A program made the position numbers and the translations under genes. A stretch of DNA of 64,000 nt from Streptomyces luteogriseus (lineage in GTDB: Bacteria > Actinomycetota > Actinomycetes > Streptomycetales > Streptomycetaceae), in assembly GCF_014205055.1 (NCBI RefSeq), contig NZ_JACHMS010000001.1, forward strand, positions 2,542,001-2,606,000, given 5' to 3'. Shown piece after piece: positions 45,396 through 54,158 of the stretch (its first letter is position 1; the number at the start of each line of letters is the position of its first letter). The notes beneath the pieces are model-generated. The model worked only from the letters and a program-made list of their open reading frames with translations. It was not told the origin of the DNA and did no database searches.

Positions 45396-45417
45396 ACCTC
45401 TCGCGGGTGCGAGAGGT
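45396..45417 (-). terminator. Intrinsic terminator or attenuator upstream of cimA
   Basis: On the minus strand ACCTCTCGC-ACCC-GCGAGAGGT is followed directly by TTTTCGC, a true U-tract, rare in this genome. It lies 117 bp before cimA and 164 bp after the upstream PD40 gene. It may simply end that transcript, or attenuate cimA. Confidence 0.75.
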
Positions 45418-45471
45418 CTGCGCGCGGGTCGAGGACGACGGTGTCCGCCCGTACCTGGTCGTACGTGGCGG

Positions 45472-45507
45472 TCACTGCGGACCGGCGCGCCTGCTGCCAA
45501 TAATCAT
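45472..45507 (-). other. Candidate leader peptide MIIGSRRAGPQ
   Basis: ATG 45507 opens an 11-codon frame with two consecutive ATT (Ile) codons, which are rare in Streptomyces. It ends 55 nt before the hairpin at 45417. No Shine-Dalgarno is visible, so this is tentative. Confidence 0.25.
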
Positions 45508-45580
45508 GGCGAACGAGAGCACGGAGGAAGTCTGGCACAACCTCCGCGCTTCGCTCACCGCCGTCTCAGGATGCGGTCGG

Positions 45581-46828
45581 TCACCTCAGGTGACGGACGT
45601 AGACGTGCGAGGTGTCGTAGGTGTCGCCGGGCACGAGGTCGGGTGCGGAACTGCCGAAGGCGACGGTGCGGCCCTTGCGGTCGATCACCGGGGCGGACAC
45701 GCTCTGGTCGTTCGGGCCGCCCGCGGCGTCGGGGCTGGCGAGGACCGTGCGCCCGGTGCTCAGATCGCGGACGTACGCGCGGGTCGTACGGTTCGTGTCG
45801 CCCGGGTCGGCGGACACGAAGGCCAGGTGCCGGCTGTCGGCGCTGAGCCGCGGATGGGCGGTGAAGGCGGCCGGGTCGGCGGCGTCGATCCGGCGCAGCT
45901 CGCCCGTCTTCAGGTCGCGGACGAAGACGTTGTGGCCCTGATTGGTGTCGCCCGCGCTGAGCTGTGAGTCGAGGGAGTTGAAGACCGCGTACCGGCCGTC
46001 CGCGCTGACCTGTGGGAACTCGGTCTGCCCGTCGGACTTCCGGCCGTCCGGGGCCAGGTCGGCCTGGATCAGCTCGCCGCTCGGGACGTCACGCACCCAG
46101 GCGTCGCTCCAGTCGCCCGAGGCGGGGTGCGGCACGAAGGACTGGTAGCCGACGCGCTTGCCGTCGGCGCTGATGGACGGGTTGGTGGCGGCGGTCTTGC
46201 GGTCGCCGGCGGCGGGCACCTGGCTGATGCGGACGGCCGTGCCGCTGGTGCGGTCGACGCGGTAGACGCGACCCCAGCGGTCGTCCCCCTCCGAGAAGCC
46301 GGAGCGCTCCGCGATGAAGGCGACGTAGCGGCCGTCGGCGCTGATGGCGGGCCGGCGGCCGGTGTCGTAGCCGGAGTCGACGGTGTCCTCGACGCGCTGC
46401 AGGGCGCCGGTTCCGAGGTCCTCGACCCAGATGTGGCTCAGGCCGTCGGCCGCGGCCGTGGCGCTGAAGGCCAGGTACCGGCCGTTGCCGCTCAGCGCGA
46501 CGTCATCGACGGAGCCGTCCACCGTGCGGCCGGCCATCCTGGTCGTGCCGGTCCTCAGGTCGCGGACGAAGGCGTCGGCGGTGCCGTCGGTGTCACCGGC
46601 GACGAGGTTGTCGGCGCTGGAGACGAAGGCGACGGAGCGGCCGTCGGCGCTCAGGCTCGGCCCGCCGGAGGGCGCGTTGCCGTCGGTGCCGTCCGGGGCC
46701 ACGCTCGCCTTCTCGGTCCGCGGCGCGGGTACGGGCGCCGCCGTCGCGGGCAGTGCGGCGACGGCGGCGAGCGCGACGGCCAGGGCGACGCCGAGCGTGC
46801 CGGACGTGGCCCTCCTGGTGCTGGTCAT
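45581..46828 (-). CDS. Secreted TolB/PD40-type beta-propeller protein
   Basis: The 415-residue protein starts at ATG 46828 with AGGGGGAA. It has a signal peptide (ATSGTLGVALAVALAAVAAL) and six to seven PD40 repeats, each with an SADGRYVAF-like core and VRDL turn. It should be exported and fold as a propeller. There is no catalytic motif. Binding partner unknown. An upstream extension to 47071 enters the TetR gene. Confidence 0.9.
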   Translation of the reverse strand: MTSTRRATSGTLGVALAVALAAVAALPATAAPVPAPRTEKASVAPDGTDGNAPSGGPSLSADGRSVAFVSSADNLVAGDTDGTADAFVRDLRTGTTRMAGRTVDGSVDDVALSGNGRYLAFSATAAADGLSHIWVEDLGTGALQRVEDTVDSGYDTGRRPAISADGRYVAFIAERSGFSEGDDRWGRVYRVDRTSGTAVRISQVPAAGDRKTAATNPSISADGKRVGYQSFVPHPASGDWSDAWVRDVPSGELIQADLAPDGRKSDGQTEFPQVSADGRYAVFNSLDSQLSAGDTNQGHNVFVRDLKTGELRRIDAADPAAFTAHPRLSADSRHLAFVSADPGDTNRTTRAYVRDLSTGRTVLASPDAAGGPNDQSVSAPVIDRKGRTVAFGSSAPDLVPGDTYDTSHVYVRHLR

Positions 46829-46850
46829 GTGCTGTTTCCCCCTGTTGTTC

Positions 46851-46868
46851 CCGGGGCCTGAGCCCCGG
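46851..46868 (-). terminator. Possible terminator after the tetR of the urease regulon
   Basis: CCGGGGC-CTGA-GCCCCGG, a perfect 7-bp stem in the 151-bp gap between the TetR stop and the PD40 start. No U-tract. Confidence 0.5.
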
Positions 46869-46979
46869 TGTTCCCCGTGGACGCTTCTCCCCCGGCCCCG
46901 CGCCGAGGGCTGCTCAGAGCCAACATCACGACGGGCCAGAGGGTCAATCCGACGTATTGAGTACAACCCGGGCGTACGT

Positions 46980-47579
46980 TCAGGCGTCCGCGAGCAGGCT
47001 GTCGGCGAGGAACTCGTGCACGTGGCGCAAGATCTGGGCCCGGTCGGTGCCGCGCAGGCCGATCGCCACATGGATCGAGAAACCGTCGAGCAGCGCGCGC
47101 AGGCGGGCGGCGAACCGGTCCGGGTCGACGCGCCGGAACTCGCCCCGCGAGATGCCCTCGGCGAGCAGGGCGACCAGGTCGCGGTGCCAGGCGCCCTCGA
47201 TGGCGGCCTGCCGGTCGCGGGCGTCGGCGTCGGCGTTCTGCGAGCGGTTCCAGACCTCCAGCCACAGCGTCCAGTGCGGGTCGCGGTGGCCGTCGGGGAC
47301 GTACAGGTCGACGTAGGCGTCGAGGCGTTCGAGGGCGGGCGCGGTCCGGGTCAGCAGCCGGCCGCGCTCGGCGCCGAGGCGGCCCTCGCTCCACTCCAGG
47401 GTGCGCAGCAGCAGTTCGTCCTTGGAGCCGAAGTAGTAGAGCAGATGGCCGCTGCTCATGCCGACCTCGCGGCCGAGCGCGGCCATGGTGAGCTTCTCCA
47501 GGCCGCGCTCGGCGATCATCTCCATGGCCGCGGCGAGGACGTCCTCGCGGGGCGGGGCCTGCCGTCGCCCACCGGCCAT
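46980..47579 (-). CDS. TetR-family regulator of the urease/agmatine operon
   Basis: The 199-residue regulator starts at ATG 47579 with AGGAG 5 bp upstream, 8 bp after the agmatine deiminase stop; GTG 47585 is the alternative. The HTH reads LTMAALGREVGMSSGHLLYYFGSK. It is the last gene of the ureAB-ureC-aguA-tetR operon and so would report on its own operon; its likely operator is the palindrome at 51064-51084. Members of the BetI-like subgroup sense amines or cations, which fits agmatine, but this is inference. Confidence 0.93.
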   Translation of the reverse strand: MAGGRRQAPPREDVLAAAMEMIAERGLEKLTMAALGREVGMSSGHLLYYFGSKDELLLRTLEWSEGRLGAERGRLLTRTAPALERLDAYVDLYVPDGHRDPHWTLWLEVWNRSQNADADARDRQAAIEGAWHRDLVALLAEGISRGEFRRVDPDRFAARLRALLDGFSIHVAIGLRGTDRAQILRHVHEFLADSLLADA

Positions 47580-47587
47580 GTGCACTC

Positions 47588-48625
47588 CTAGGTCCTCGGT
47601 TGCTGCTGCGTGATGCAGTGGATGCCGCCACCGCCCGCGAAGATCGTACGGGCGTCCACCAGGGTGACGGTGCGCTCGGGGAACAGGCGGCGGAAGATGC
47701 CGGCGGCGATCTCGTCACGCGGGTCGTCGAAGCCGCACAGGACCACGCCGCCGTTGCAGAGGTAGTGGTTGATGTAGGAGTAGTCGGCCCAGTGGCCGTC
47801 GGCCTCCAGGACGGTCGGGGCTGGGACCTCGACGACCTCCAGGCGCCGTCCGCGCGCGTCCGTCTGCGACCGCAGCAGGCCGATGACCTCCCTCGTCACC
47901 TCGTGGTCGGGGTGGGCGGGGTCCGGCTGGGAGTGGGCCACGACGACGCCCGGGCGGGCGAAGGCCGCGACGATGTCGACGTGGCCGAGGGTGCCGAAGC
48001 CGTGGGGAGGGTAGTCGCCGGTCAGGCCGCGCGGCAGCCAGATCGCCTTGCGGGTGCCGAGCTGGGCGTGGATCTCGGCCTCGACCTGCTCGCGGGACCA
48101 GCCCGGGTTGCGCTCCGGGCCGAGCTGGACGGTCTCGGTCAGCAGGACCGTGCCCTCCCCGTCGACATGGATCGCCCCGCCCTCGTTGACGAGCTTCGAG
48201 GCGTACGTCCGTGCCCCGGCGAGCTCGGCGACGTGCGCGGCGACCTCGGCGTCGTGCTCCCAGCGGGCCCACTCCTGCGCGCCCCAGCCGTTGAACGTCC
48301 AGTCGACGGCGGCCAGTTCACCGCTGCCGTTGGTCAGGAAGGTGGGGCCGATGTCACGCATCCAGGCATCGTTCAGGTCCCTCTCGACCGTGTCGACGCC
48401 CTCGCCCAGCAGCGCACGTGCCTCGGCCGAGCTGCCCGGGCCGCACACCACCGTCACCGGCTCGAAGCGGCGCACGGCCCGGGCGACCGCGGCCCAGGCG
48501 ACCCGGGCGGCGGCCAGCTCCCCGGGGTCGTCGAAGGTCTCGTTCGGGCCCGGCCAGGCCATCCAGGTCCGCTCGTGCGGAACCCACTCGGCGGGCATGC
48601 GGAAGCCGTCGGCGGCTGCGGACAT
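47588..48625 (-). CDS. aguA: Agmatine deiminase
   Basis: The 345-residue pentein-fold hydrolase makes N-carbamoylputrescine and ammonia from agmatine. The catalytic Cys is in GGGIHCITQQQP near the C-terminus; the guanidinium site includes NDAWMRDIGP and NEGGAIHVDG, with a His in GFGTLGHVD. It lies 9 bp downstream of ureC. No carbamoylputrescine amidase is adjacent. Confidence 0.94.
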   Translation of the reverse strand: MSAAADGFRMPAEWVPHERTWMAWPGPNETFDDPGELAAARVAWAAVARAVRRFEPVTVVCGPGSSAEARALLGEGVDTVERDLNDAWMRDIGPTFLTNGSGELAAVDWTFNGWGAQEWARWEHDAEVAAHVAELAGARTYASKLVNEGGAIHVDGEGTVLLTETVQLGPERNPGWSREQVEAEIHAQLGTRKAIWLPRGLTGDYPPHGFGTLGHVDIVAAFARPGVVVAHSQPDPAHPDHEVTREVIGLLRSQTDARGRRLEVVEVPAPTVLEADGHWADYSYINHYLCNGGVVLCGFDDPRDEIAAGIFRRLFPERTVTLVDARTIFAGGGGIHCITQQQPRT

Positions 48626-48634
48626 CGTTGATCC

Positions 48635-50347
48635 TCAGAGGAAGTAGAGACGGTTGAGGGAGACGGACTCGGCGGGTCCGGAGCGCAGCGGCTCGCCGTC
48701 GAGGGTGACCAGACCGGTGCGCTGGTCGACGTCGACCGCTCCGGTACGGGAGTTGAGGCGCAGGTCGGCCGGGCCGATGCCGCGGGTGCCGCGCACGGCG
48801 ACCCTGCGGCGCCGGGTCGGCATGGTGTCGTGCCCCTGGTCGAGCGCGGCCCGCGCGACGAACGCCACCGATATCTCGGCCGGTGTCGCCCCGTGCGCGC
48901 CGAACTGCGGTCCGAGGACGAGCGGTTCGCAGGTGTCGGTCGCCGCGTTCGGGTCGCCGACCACGCCGTACGCCGGGAAGCCGGCCTTCAGCACCAGCTG
49001 CGGCTTGGCGCCGAAGTACTCGGGCCGCCACAGCACGATGTCGGCGAGCTTGCCGGTCTCGATGGACCCGACCTCGTGGGACAGCCCGTGTGCGAGGGCC
49101 GGGTTGATGGTCAGCTTGGCCAGGTAGCGCAGGACGCGCTCGTTGTCGTGCTCCTCGTCGGGGGCACCGAACTCGGCCTTCATCTTCCCGGCCATGGCGA
49201 ACGTCCGACGGACCGTCTCGCCCGCGCGTCCCATGCCCTGCGCGTCCGACGAGGTGATGCCGATGGCGCCCAGGTCGTGCAGGACGTCCTCGGCGCCCAT
49301 GGTGCCGGACCGGATGCGGTCGCGGGCCATGGCGGCGTCCCCGGGCAGGTCGGTCTTGAGGTCGTGGACCGAGACGATCATGCCGTAGTGCTCGGCGACG
49401 GCGTCCCGGCCGAAGGGCAGGGTCGGGTTGGTGGAGGAGCCGATGACGTTCGGCACGCCCGCCATCTTCAGAACGTTGGGAACGTGCCCGCCGCCGCAGC
49501 CCTCGATGTGGAAGGCGTGGATGGTCCGGCCCTCCAGCACGCGCAGGGTGTCCTCCACCGACAGGCACTCGTTCAGCCCGTCGCTGTGCAGGGCGACCTG
49601 GACGTCGTGCTCCTCGGCGACCCGCAGGGCGGTGTCCAGGGCGCGGGTGTGGGCGCCCATGTCCTCGTGCACCTTGAAGCCGGAGGCGCCACCCTCGGCG
49701 AGGGCCTCGACCAGGGGCGCCTCGTGGGACGACGAACCACGGCCCAGGAAGCCGATGTTGACCGGCCAGGCGTCGAAGGCGCCGAAGGCGTGCCGCAGCG
49801 CCCAGGGCGAGTTGACGCCGACGCCCCACACCGGCCCGAACTCCTGCCCGATGACCGTGGTGACGCCGGAGGCGAGCGAGGCCTCCATGATGCGCGGCGA
49901 CAGCAGGTGGACGTGGGTGTCGACGGCCCCGGCGGTGGCGATCAGGCCCTCGCCGGAGACGATCGAGGTGCCCGTGCCGACGACGACGTCGACCCCGTCG
50001 AGGGTGTCGGGGTTGCCGGCCCGCCCGATCGAGCAGATCCGGCCCTCGCGGATGCCGATGGACACCTTCCGGACGCCCTGCACGGCGTCGATCACCACGA
50101 CGTTGCTGACCACGACGTCACAGGTCTCCCGGACCGCTGCCGCCTTGAGGTGCAGCCCGTCGCGGGCGGTCTTGCCGAACCCGGCGAGGAACTCGTCACC
50201 CCGGCGCTGGGAGTCGGACTCGACCTTGACGACAAGACCCGAGTCACCGAGACGGATGCGGTCACCGGCGCGGGGGCCGTGCGTGGCGGCGTACTCGTAC
50301 GGGGTGAGGCGGCGCGCCTCGGCGGGGTGGCCTCCTGGGCGGCTCAT
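48635..50347 (-). CDS. ureC: Urease alpha-subunit-like protein (UreC)
   Basis: The 570-residue protein aligns with UreC throughout. The nickel ligands are in place: DTHVH, the carbamylated Lys and a His in SGFKVHED, HSDGLNE, HIEGCGGGH and TSSDAQGMG. In the mobile flap the usual CHHLD is VHDLK: the Cys and second His are lost, the catalytic His stays. Start overlaps the ureAB stop by 4 bases. No ureE/F/G/D chaperone genes are in the window, so activity would need them in trans. Confidence 0.9.
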   Translation of the reverse strand: MSRPGGHPAEARRLTPYEYAATHGPRAGDRIRLGDSGLVVKVESDSQRRGDEFLAGFGKTARDGLHLKAAAVRETCDVVVSNVVVIDAVQGVRKVSIGIREGRICSIGRAGNPDTLDGVDVVVGTGTSIVSGEGLIATAGAVDTHVHLLSPRIMEASLASGVTTVIGQEFGPVWGVGVNSPWALRHAFGAFDAWPVNIGFLGRGSSSHEAPLVEALAEGGASGFKVHEDMGAHTRALDTALRVAEEHDVQVALHSDGLNECLSVEDTLRVLEGRTIHAFHIEGCGGGHVPNVLKMAGVPNVIGSSTNPTLPFGRDAVAEHYGMIVSVHDLKTDLPGDAAMARDRIRSGTMGAEDVLHDLGAIGITSSDAQGMGRAGETVRRTFAMAGKMKAEFGAPDEEHDNERVLRYLAKLTINPALAHGLSHEVGSIETGKLADIVLWRPEYFGAKPQLVLKAGFPAYGVVGDPNAATDTCEPLVLGPQFGAHGATPAEISVAFVARAALDQGHDTMPTRRRRVAVRGTRGIGPADLRLNSRTGAVDVDQRTGLVTLDGEPLRSGPAESVSLNRLYFL

Positions 50348-51051
50348 CGCTCGACCTCCTGATCAGTCGCTGCTTCCGGTACGCCGAGGTAGCCGCAGGC
50401 GGCGGCCCGCCTCAGGGCCTCCTCCTTGGCGCCCGGCGCGTCCAGCGGCCCGTCGACGAGCCCGGCGAACCCGATGGCGATCCGCTCGCCCCCGATGGGC
50501 ACCAGCCCGACCCCGGCGCTCTCCCCCGGCCCGAACCGCACGGACGACCCCGCGGGCACGGCCAGCCGCATGCCGTAGGCCCGGCCGCGGTCGAAGTCGA
50601 GCCGCGGATTGGCCTCGAAGAAGTGGAAGTGGGAGGTCACCGACACGGGCACGGTCGCGGTGTTGGTGACCGTGAGCCGCTCGGCCGGCTCGGACTCGGC
50701 ATCCTGCGGCCCGGGCAGCAGTGCGCCCGGGGCGTCCGGCCCCGAGCCGCCGCCGACGGGGTCGGAGACGACCGCGAGTCGCGAGCCGTCGTCGAAGACG
50801 GCCTCGACGTGCACCTCGGTGACGACGTCGGCGACACCGGGCAGCACGTCGTCCGGTCCGAGCACCGCCCGCGCCCGCTCGATCGCCTCGGTGAGCCGGG
50901 CGCCGTCCCGGGCGGCCTCGCACACCGTGTCGGCGATGAGCGCGGTCGCCTCGGGGACGTTGAGCCTCAGTCCCCTGGCCCTGCGGGCCCGGGCCAGCTC
51001 GGCGGCGCCGAAGAGCAGCAGCCGGTCGCGTTCGGTCGGGGTCAGCCGCAT
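50344..51051 (-). CDS. ureAB: Urease gamma-beta fusion (UreA-UreB)
   Basis: The 235-residue protein joins a UreA domain (MRLTPTERDRLLLFGAAELA to about residue 100) to a UreB domain (TSHFHFFEANPRLDFDR to the end) through an acidic Gly/Pro linker. Such fusions are known in some urease sets. It is the first gene of the operon and its RBS GAAGGGAG lies just inside the operator palindrome. Confidence 0.92.
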   Translation of the reverse strand: MRLTPTERDRLLLFGAAELARARRARGLRLNVPEATALIADTVCEAARDGARLTEAIERARAVLGPDDVLPGVADVVTEVHVEAVFDDGSRLAVVSDPVGGGSGPDAPGALLPGPQDAESEPAERLTVTNTATVPVSVTSHFHFFEANPRLDFDRGRAYGMRLAVPAGSSVRFGPGESAGVGLVPIGGERIAIGFAGLVDGPLDAPGAKEEALRRAAACGYLGVPEAATDQEVER

Positions 51052-51063
51052 GTCACTCCCTTC

Positions 51064-51084
51064 GTTTAGAGCATCACTCTAAAC
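51064..51084. promoter_or_regulatory. Operator palindrome of the urease/permease divergon
   Basis: GTTTAGAG-CATCA-CTCTAAAC, a perfect 8+5+8 palindrome 13 bp before the ureAB start. On the minus strand it contains a TAGAGT -10-like box, with TTCAGG 17 bp upstream. A further CTCTAAC half-site lies at about 51147-51153, before the permease. It is the likely target of the operon's TetR. Confidence 0.7.
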
Positions 51085-51166
51085 AAGAAATTACCTTGCC
51101 TGAAAGGTTGACGGTGAAGCAATGCACACATCACATTGAACGTCGCTCTAACCAAGGGAGACCAGC

Positions 51167-52615
51167 ATGCCGATCGAACAGCGCGGAGTCGACACCATCC
51201 CCGAGGAGGAGCGCACCAGCGGGCCGCGCGACCTCGTGTCGATCCTGCTCGGCTCCAACCTCTGCCTGGGCGTGATCGTCTTCGGCTGGCTGCCGCCGTC
51301 CTTCGGCCTCGACTGGTGGTCGTCGGTGAGCGCGGTGCTCGCGGGCACGGTGGTGGGCGTGCTGTTCACGGCCCCACTGGCACTGGTCTCGCTGCGCACC
51401 GGCACCAATCTGTCGACCTCCTCCGGCGCCCAGTTCGGGGTCCGCGGGCGGTTGGTCGGCTCGGTGGTCGGGCTGCTGCTGGCCCTCGGCTACACCGCGC
51501 TGACCGTATGGATCGGCGGAGACGTGATGGTCGGCGTCCTGGGCCGGCTGGCCGGACTGCCGCAGGGCGGGGTGGCGTACGGCGTCGTCTACGGGCTGCT
51601 CGCCGCGGCCACCGTCGCCGGTGCGGTGTACGGCTACCGGGTGCTGCTCGCGATGTCACGGGTGCTGGCGTTCGGCATGACGGCCCTGCTGGCGCTGGGC
51701 GTGATCGCCTACGCCCCGGGCTTCACCACCGCGGCGCTGCCGGAGGCGGGCGGCTATCTGCTGGGCGGGTTCTGGCCGACCTGGCTGCTCGCGGCCGTGG
51801 CCGCCGGGCTGTCCGGGCCGGTCGCGTTCATCACGCTGCTCGGCGACTACACCCGCTACATCTCCCCGGCCCGCCACTCCTCCCGCCGGGTGCTGCACGC
51901 GACCTGGCTGGGGCTGATGCTGGGCCTGCTGGTGCCGCAGCTCTTCGGCACGTTCACGGCGTACGCCGCCGGGGCGGCCCTGGACTACGCGGGCCCGCTG
52001 GTCGACGCGGCCCCGTCCTGGTACCTCGTGCCGTTGCTCCTGGCGGCCTCGGCCGGTTCGGTCGGCAACGCGGGGCTGATGCTGTACTCGATGGGCCTCG
52101 ACCTGGACGCGATCCTGCCGCGCGCCTCCCGGGCCCGGGCGACGTACGTGGTCGCGGCCGTCGCCACGGCCTGTGTCTTCGCCGGGCACTACTACTCGAC
52201 CGCGCAGGACGCGATGACGTCCTTCGTGCTGCTCCTGACCGCCGTCGGCACGCCGTGGGCGGTCATCACCCTCATCGGCTTCGCCCGCTGCGGCGGGGTC
52301 TACGACGCGGACGCCCTCCAGGTCTTCAACCGCCGTGCCCGGGGCGGCGTCTACTGGTACCGCGCCGGCTGGAACGTCCCGGCGGCGCTCTCGTGGGCGG
52401 CCGGGGCGACAGTGGGTGTCCTCGCGGTGTCCCTGCCGTCGTACGAGGGGCCGCTGCTGGCGATGACCGGCGGGGTGGACTGCAGTTTCCTGCTGTCGGG
52501 GGTGGTCGGAGGGGTGGCGTACGCGCTGACGGCCCCGGGCTCACCCGCAGAGGAGCCCGGGGCCGGTGAGGCGACGCCCGCTTCTCGCCCGGTCGATTCG
52601 CGCCCAGCTTCTTGA
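51167..52615 (+). CDS. NCS1-family nucleobase/ureide permease
   Basis: The 482-residue protein has 12 hydrophobic segments, starting with LVSILLGSNLCLGVIVFGW, and the charged tail GEATPASRPVDSRPAS. NCS1 members import cytosine, purines, allantoin or hydantoin with protons or sodium. Divergence from the urease-like operon and a shared operator suggest it brings in a nitrogen-rich substrate whose product is handled by it. Confidence 0.92.
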   Translation: MPIEQRGVDTIPEEERTSGPRDLVSILLGSNLCLGVIVFGWLPPSFGLDWWSSVSAVLAGTVVGVLFTAPLALVSLRTGTNLSTSSGAQFGVRGRLVGSVVGLLLALGYTALTVWIGGDVMVGVLGRLAGLPQGGVAYGVVYGLLAAATVAGAVYGYRVLLAMSRVLAFGMTALLALGVIAYAPGFTTAALPEAGGYLLGGFWPTWLLAAVAAGLSGPVAFITLLGDYTRYISPARHSSRRVLHATWLGLMLGLLVPQLFGTFTAYAAGAALDYAGPLVDAAPSWYLVPLLLAASAGSVGNAGLMLYSMGLDLDAILPRASRARATYVVAAVATACVFAGHYYSTAQDAMTSFVLLLTAVGTPWAVITLIGFARCGGVYDADALQVFNRRARGGVYWYRAGWNVPAALSWAAGATVGVLAVSLPSYEGPLLAMTGGVDCSFLLSGVVGGVAYALTAPGSPAEEPGAGEATPASRPVDSRPAS

Positions 52616-52631
52616 TGGCCCGGCGTCACGC

Positions 52632-52743
52632 GGGCAGGAGCCCGGCTCCCTGGCCGCCCGGCCTCGACACGGCTGACGGCCCGACCGGCTCAACCCGGGC
52701 AAGAGCCCGGCCTCCTGCCTGACCGATTCGACACGGCCGACGG
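52632..52743. repeat. Imperfect tandem duplication
   Basis: Two copies about 65 bp apart, each starting near GGGCA(G/A)GAGCCCGGC and ending TCGACACGGC(T/C)GACGG, in the gap between the permease and ilvE. Confidence 0.6.
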
Positions 52744-52827
52744 ACCAGCTTCCCGCCCAACCGATTCGGGTGGTGGGTGGGCATAGGCAAGGGGGTCCGG
52801 GAGCGGAGCCCCCGGGACCGGGAGCGC

Positions 52828-53916
52828 TCAGCCCAGGCGGTGCATCCAGCCGTGGGCGTCCGAGGCCGTACCCCGCTGAATGTCCAGCAGCGCCTGGCGC
52901 AGCCGCAGCGTGACCTCGCCCGGCTCTCCCCCGCTCTGCTTCCACTCCGCCGTGGCCCGCTTCACCGTACCGACCGGAGTGATGACCGCGGCCGTACCGC
53001 AGGCGAAGACCTCCGTCAGCGAGCCGTTCTCCGAGTCCCGCTGCCACTGGTCGACCGAGACCCGGCCCTCCTCGGCCTCGTACCCGAGGTCACGGGCGAC
53101 GGCGAGCAGGGAGTCGCGCGTGACGCCCTCCAGGATCGACCCGGTCAGCGACGGCGTGACGATCTTGTCGCCGTACACGAAGTACAGGTTCATGCCGCCC
53201 AGCTCCTCGACCCACGTGTGCTCCACGGCGTCGAGGTAGCAGACCTGGTCGCAGCCCTTCGTCGCGGCCTCGGCCTGCGCGAGCAGGGACGCCGCGTAGT
53301 TGCCGCCGGTCTTCGCGTCGCCCATGCCGCCGGGGACGGCGCGGACGCGGTCCTCGGAGACCCAGATGGACACCGGCTTCACACCACCGGGGAAGTACGC
53401 CCCGGCCGGGGAGGCGATCACCAGGAACAGGTACTCGTTGGCCGGCTTCACACCCAGCCCGACCTCGGTGGCGATCATGAACGGGCGCAGGTAGAGGGAC
53501 TCCTCGCCGCCGTGCGCCGGCACCCATGCCTTGTCCTGCTTCACCAGGGCGTCGCACGCCTCGATGAACGTCTCGACCGGCAGCTCGGGCATCGCGAGCC
53601 GGCGGGCGGAGCGCTGGAAACGCTCGGCGTTCTTCTCGGGGCGGAAGGTGGCGACGGACCCGTCGGGCTGGCGGTAGGCCTTCAGGCCCTCGAAGATCTC
53701 CTGCGCGTAGTGCAGGACCGTGGTGGCGGGGTCGAGGGAGATCGGCGCGTACGGCACGAGCTGCCCGTCGTGCCAGCCGCGGCCCTCCGTCCACTTGATC
53801 GTCACCATGTGGTCGGTGAAGTGGCGGCCGAACCCGGGGTTGGCCAGGATCCCCTCGCGTTCCGCGGCGGAGAGCGGGTTGGCGGAGGGCTTGAGCTCGA
53901 TCGTGGGCGTCGTCAT
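52828..53916 (-). CDS. ilvE: Branched-chain amino-acid aminotransferase
   Basis: The 362-residue fold-type IV PLP enzyme transaminates Leu, Ile and Val. The PLP Lys is in [13 protein letters not shown], followed by [11 protein letters not shown] and the C-terminal [13 protein letters not shown]. Start ATG 53916. The preceding 240 bp contain a GCTCGG/CCGAGC dyad on the minus strand. leuB is the next gene upstream on the same strand. Confidence 0.97.
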   Translation of the reverse strand: MTTPTIELKPSANPLSAAEREGILANPGFGRHFTDHMVTIKWTEGRGWHDGQLVPYAPISLDPATTVLHYAQEIFEGLKAYRQPDGSVATFRPEKNAERFQRSARRLAMPELPVETFIEACDALVKQDKAWVPAHGGEESLYLRPFMIATEVGLGVKPANEYLFLVIASPAGAYFPGGVKPVSIWVSEDRVRAVPGGMGDAKTGGNYAASLLAQAEAATKGCDQVCYLDAVEHTWVEELGGMNLYFVYGDKIVTPSLTGSILEGVTRDSLLAVARDLGYEAEEGRVSVDQWQRDSENGSLTEVFACGTAAVITPVGTVKRATAEWKQSGGEPGEVTLRLRQALLDIQRGTASDAHGWMHRLG

Positions 53917-54107
53917 GGGTTGATGTCCTTCACCGGTTGTAGTGACGGGCCGCGCTCGGTACTGCTCTGATGGTGACCAGTGCTAGGACGTCCGAGCATT
54001 CCCTCATTCCGCGGCCTCGCGTTCGATTATCGCCCGGGGGCGGCGGCGGAAGGAACGGGGTGATTGCGGCCCGGTGGTCGATGGTGGCACCCGGCGGGAA
54101 CATGCGG

Positions 54108-54140
54108 AAGCCGCCGGGCGCTGATGCGACCCGGCGGCTT
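54108..54140 (-). terminator. leuB terminator
   Basis: AAGCCGCCGGG pairs perfectly with CCCGGCGGCTT over an 11-nt loop, 18 bp after the leuB stop. Confidence 0.85.
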
Positions 54141-54158
54141 GCGGTGTGCAGCGGCGGG

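Larger units (their letters stand above)
45280..45580. other. cimA leader region
   Basis: The 301-bp gap between the PD40 gene and cimA carries a hairpin with U-tract at 45396-45417 and a mini-ORF at 45472-45507. An 84-codon minus-strand frame (45284-45538) crosses the hairpin and is probably not coding. Confidence 0.6.

Noticed and set aside
45284..45538. 84-codon minus-strand frame upstream of cimA
   Set aside because: It reads through the hairpin with U-tract and its GTG start is only 2 bp from a GGAGG, too close to be used.
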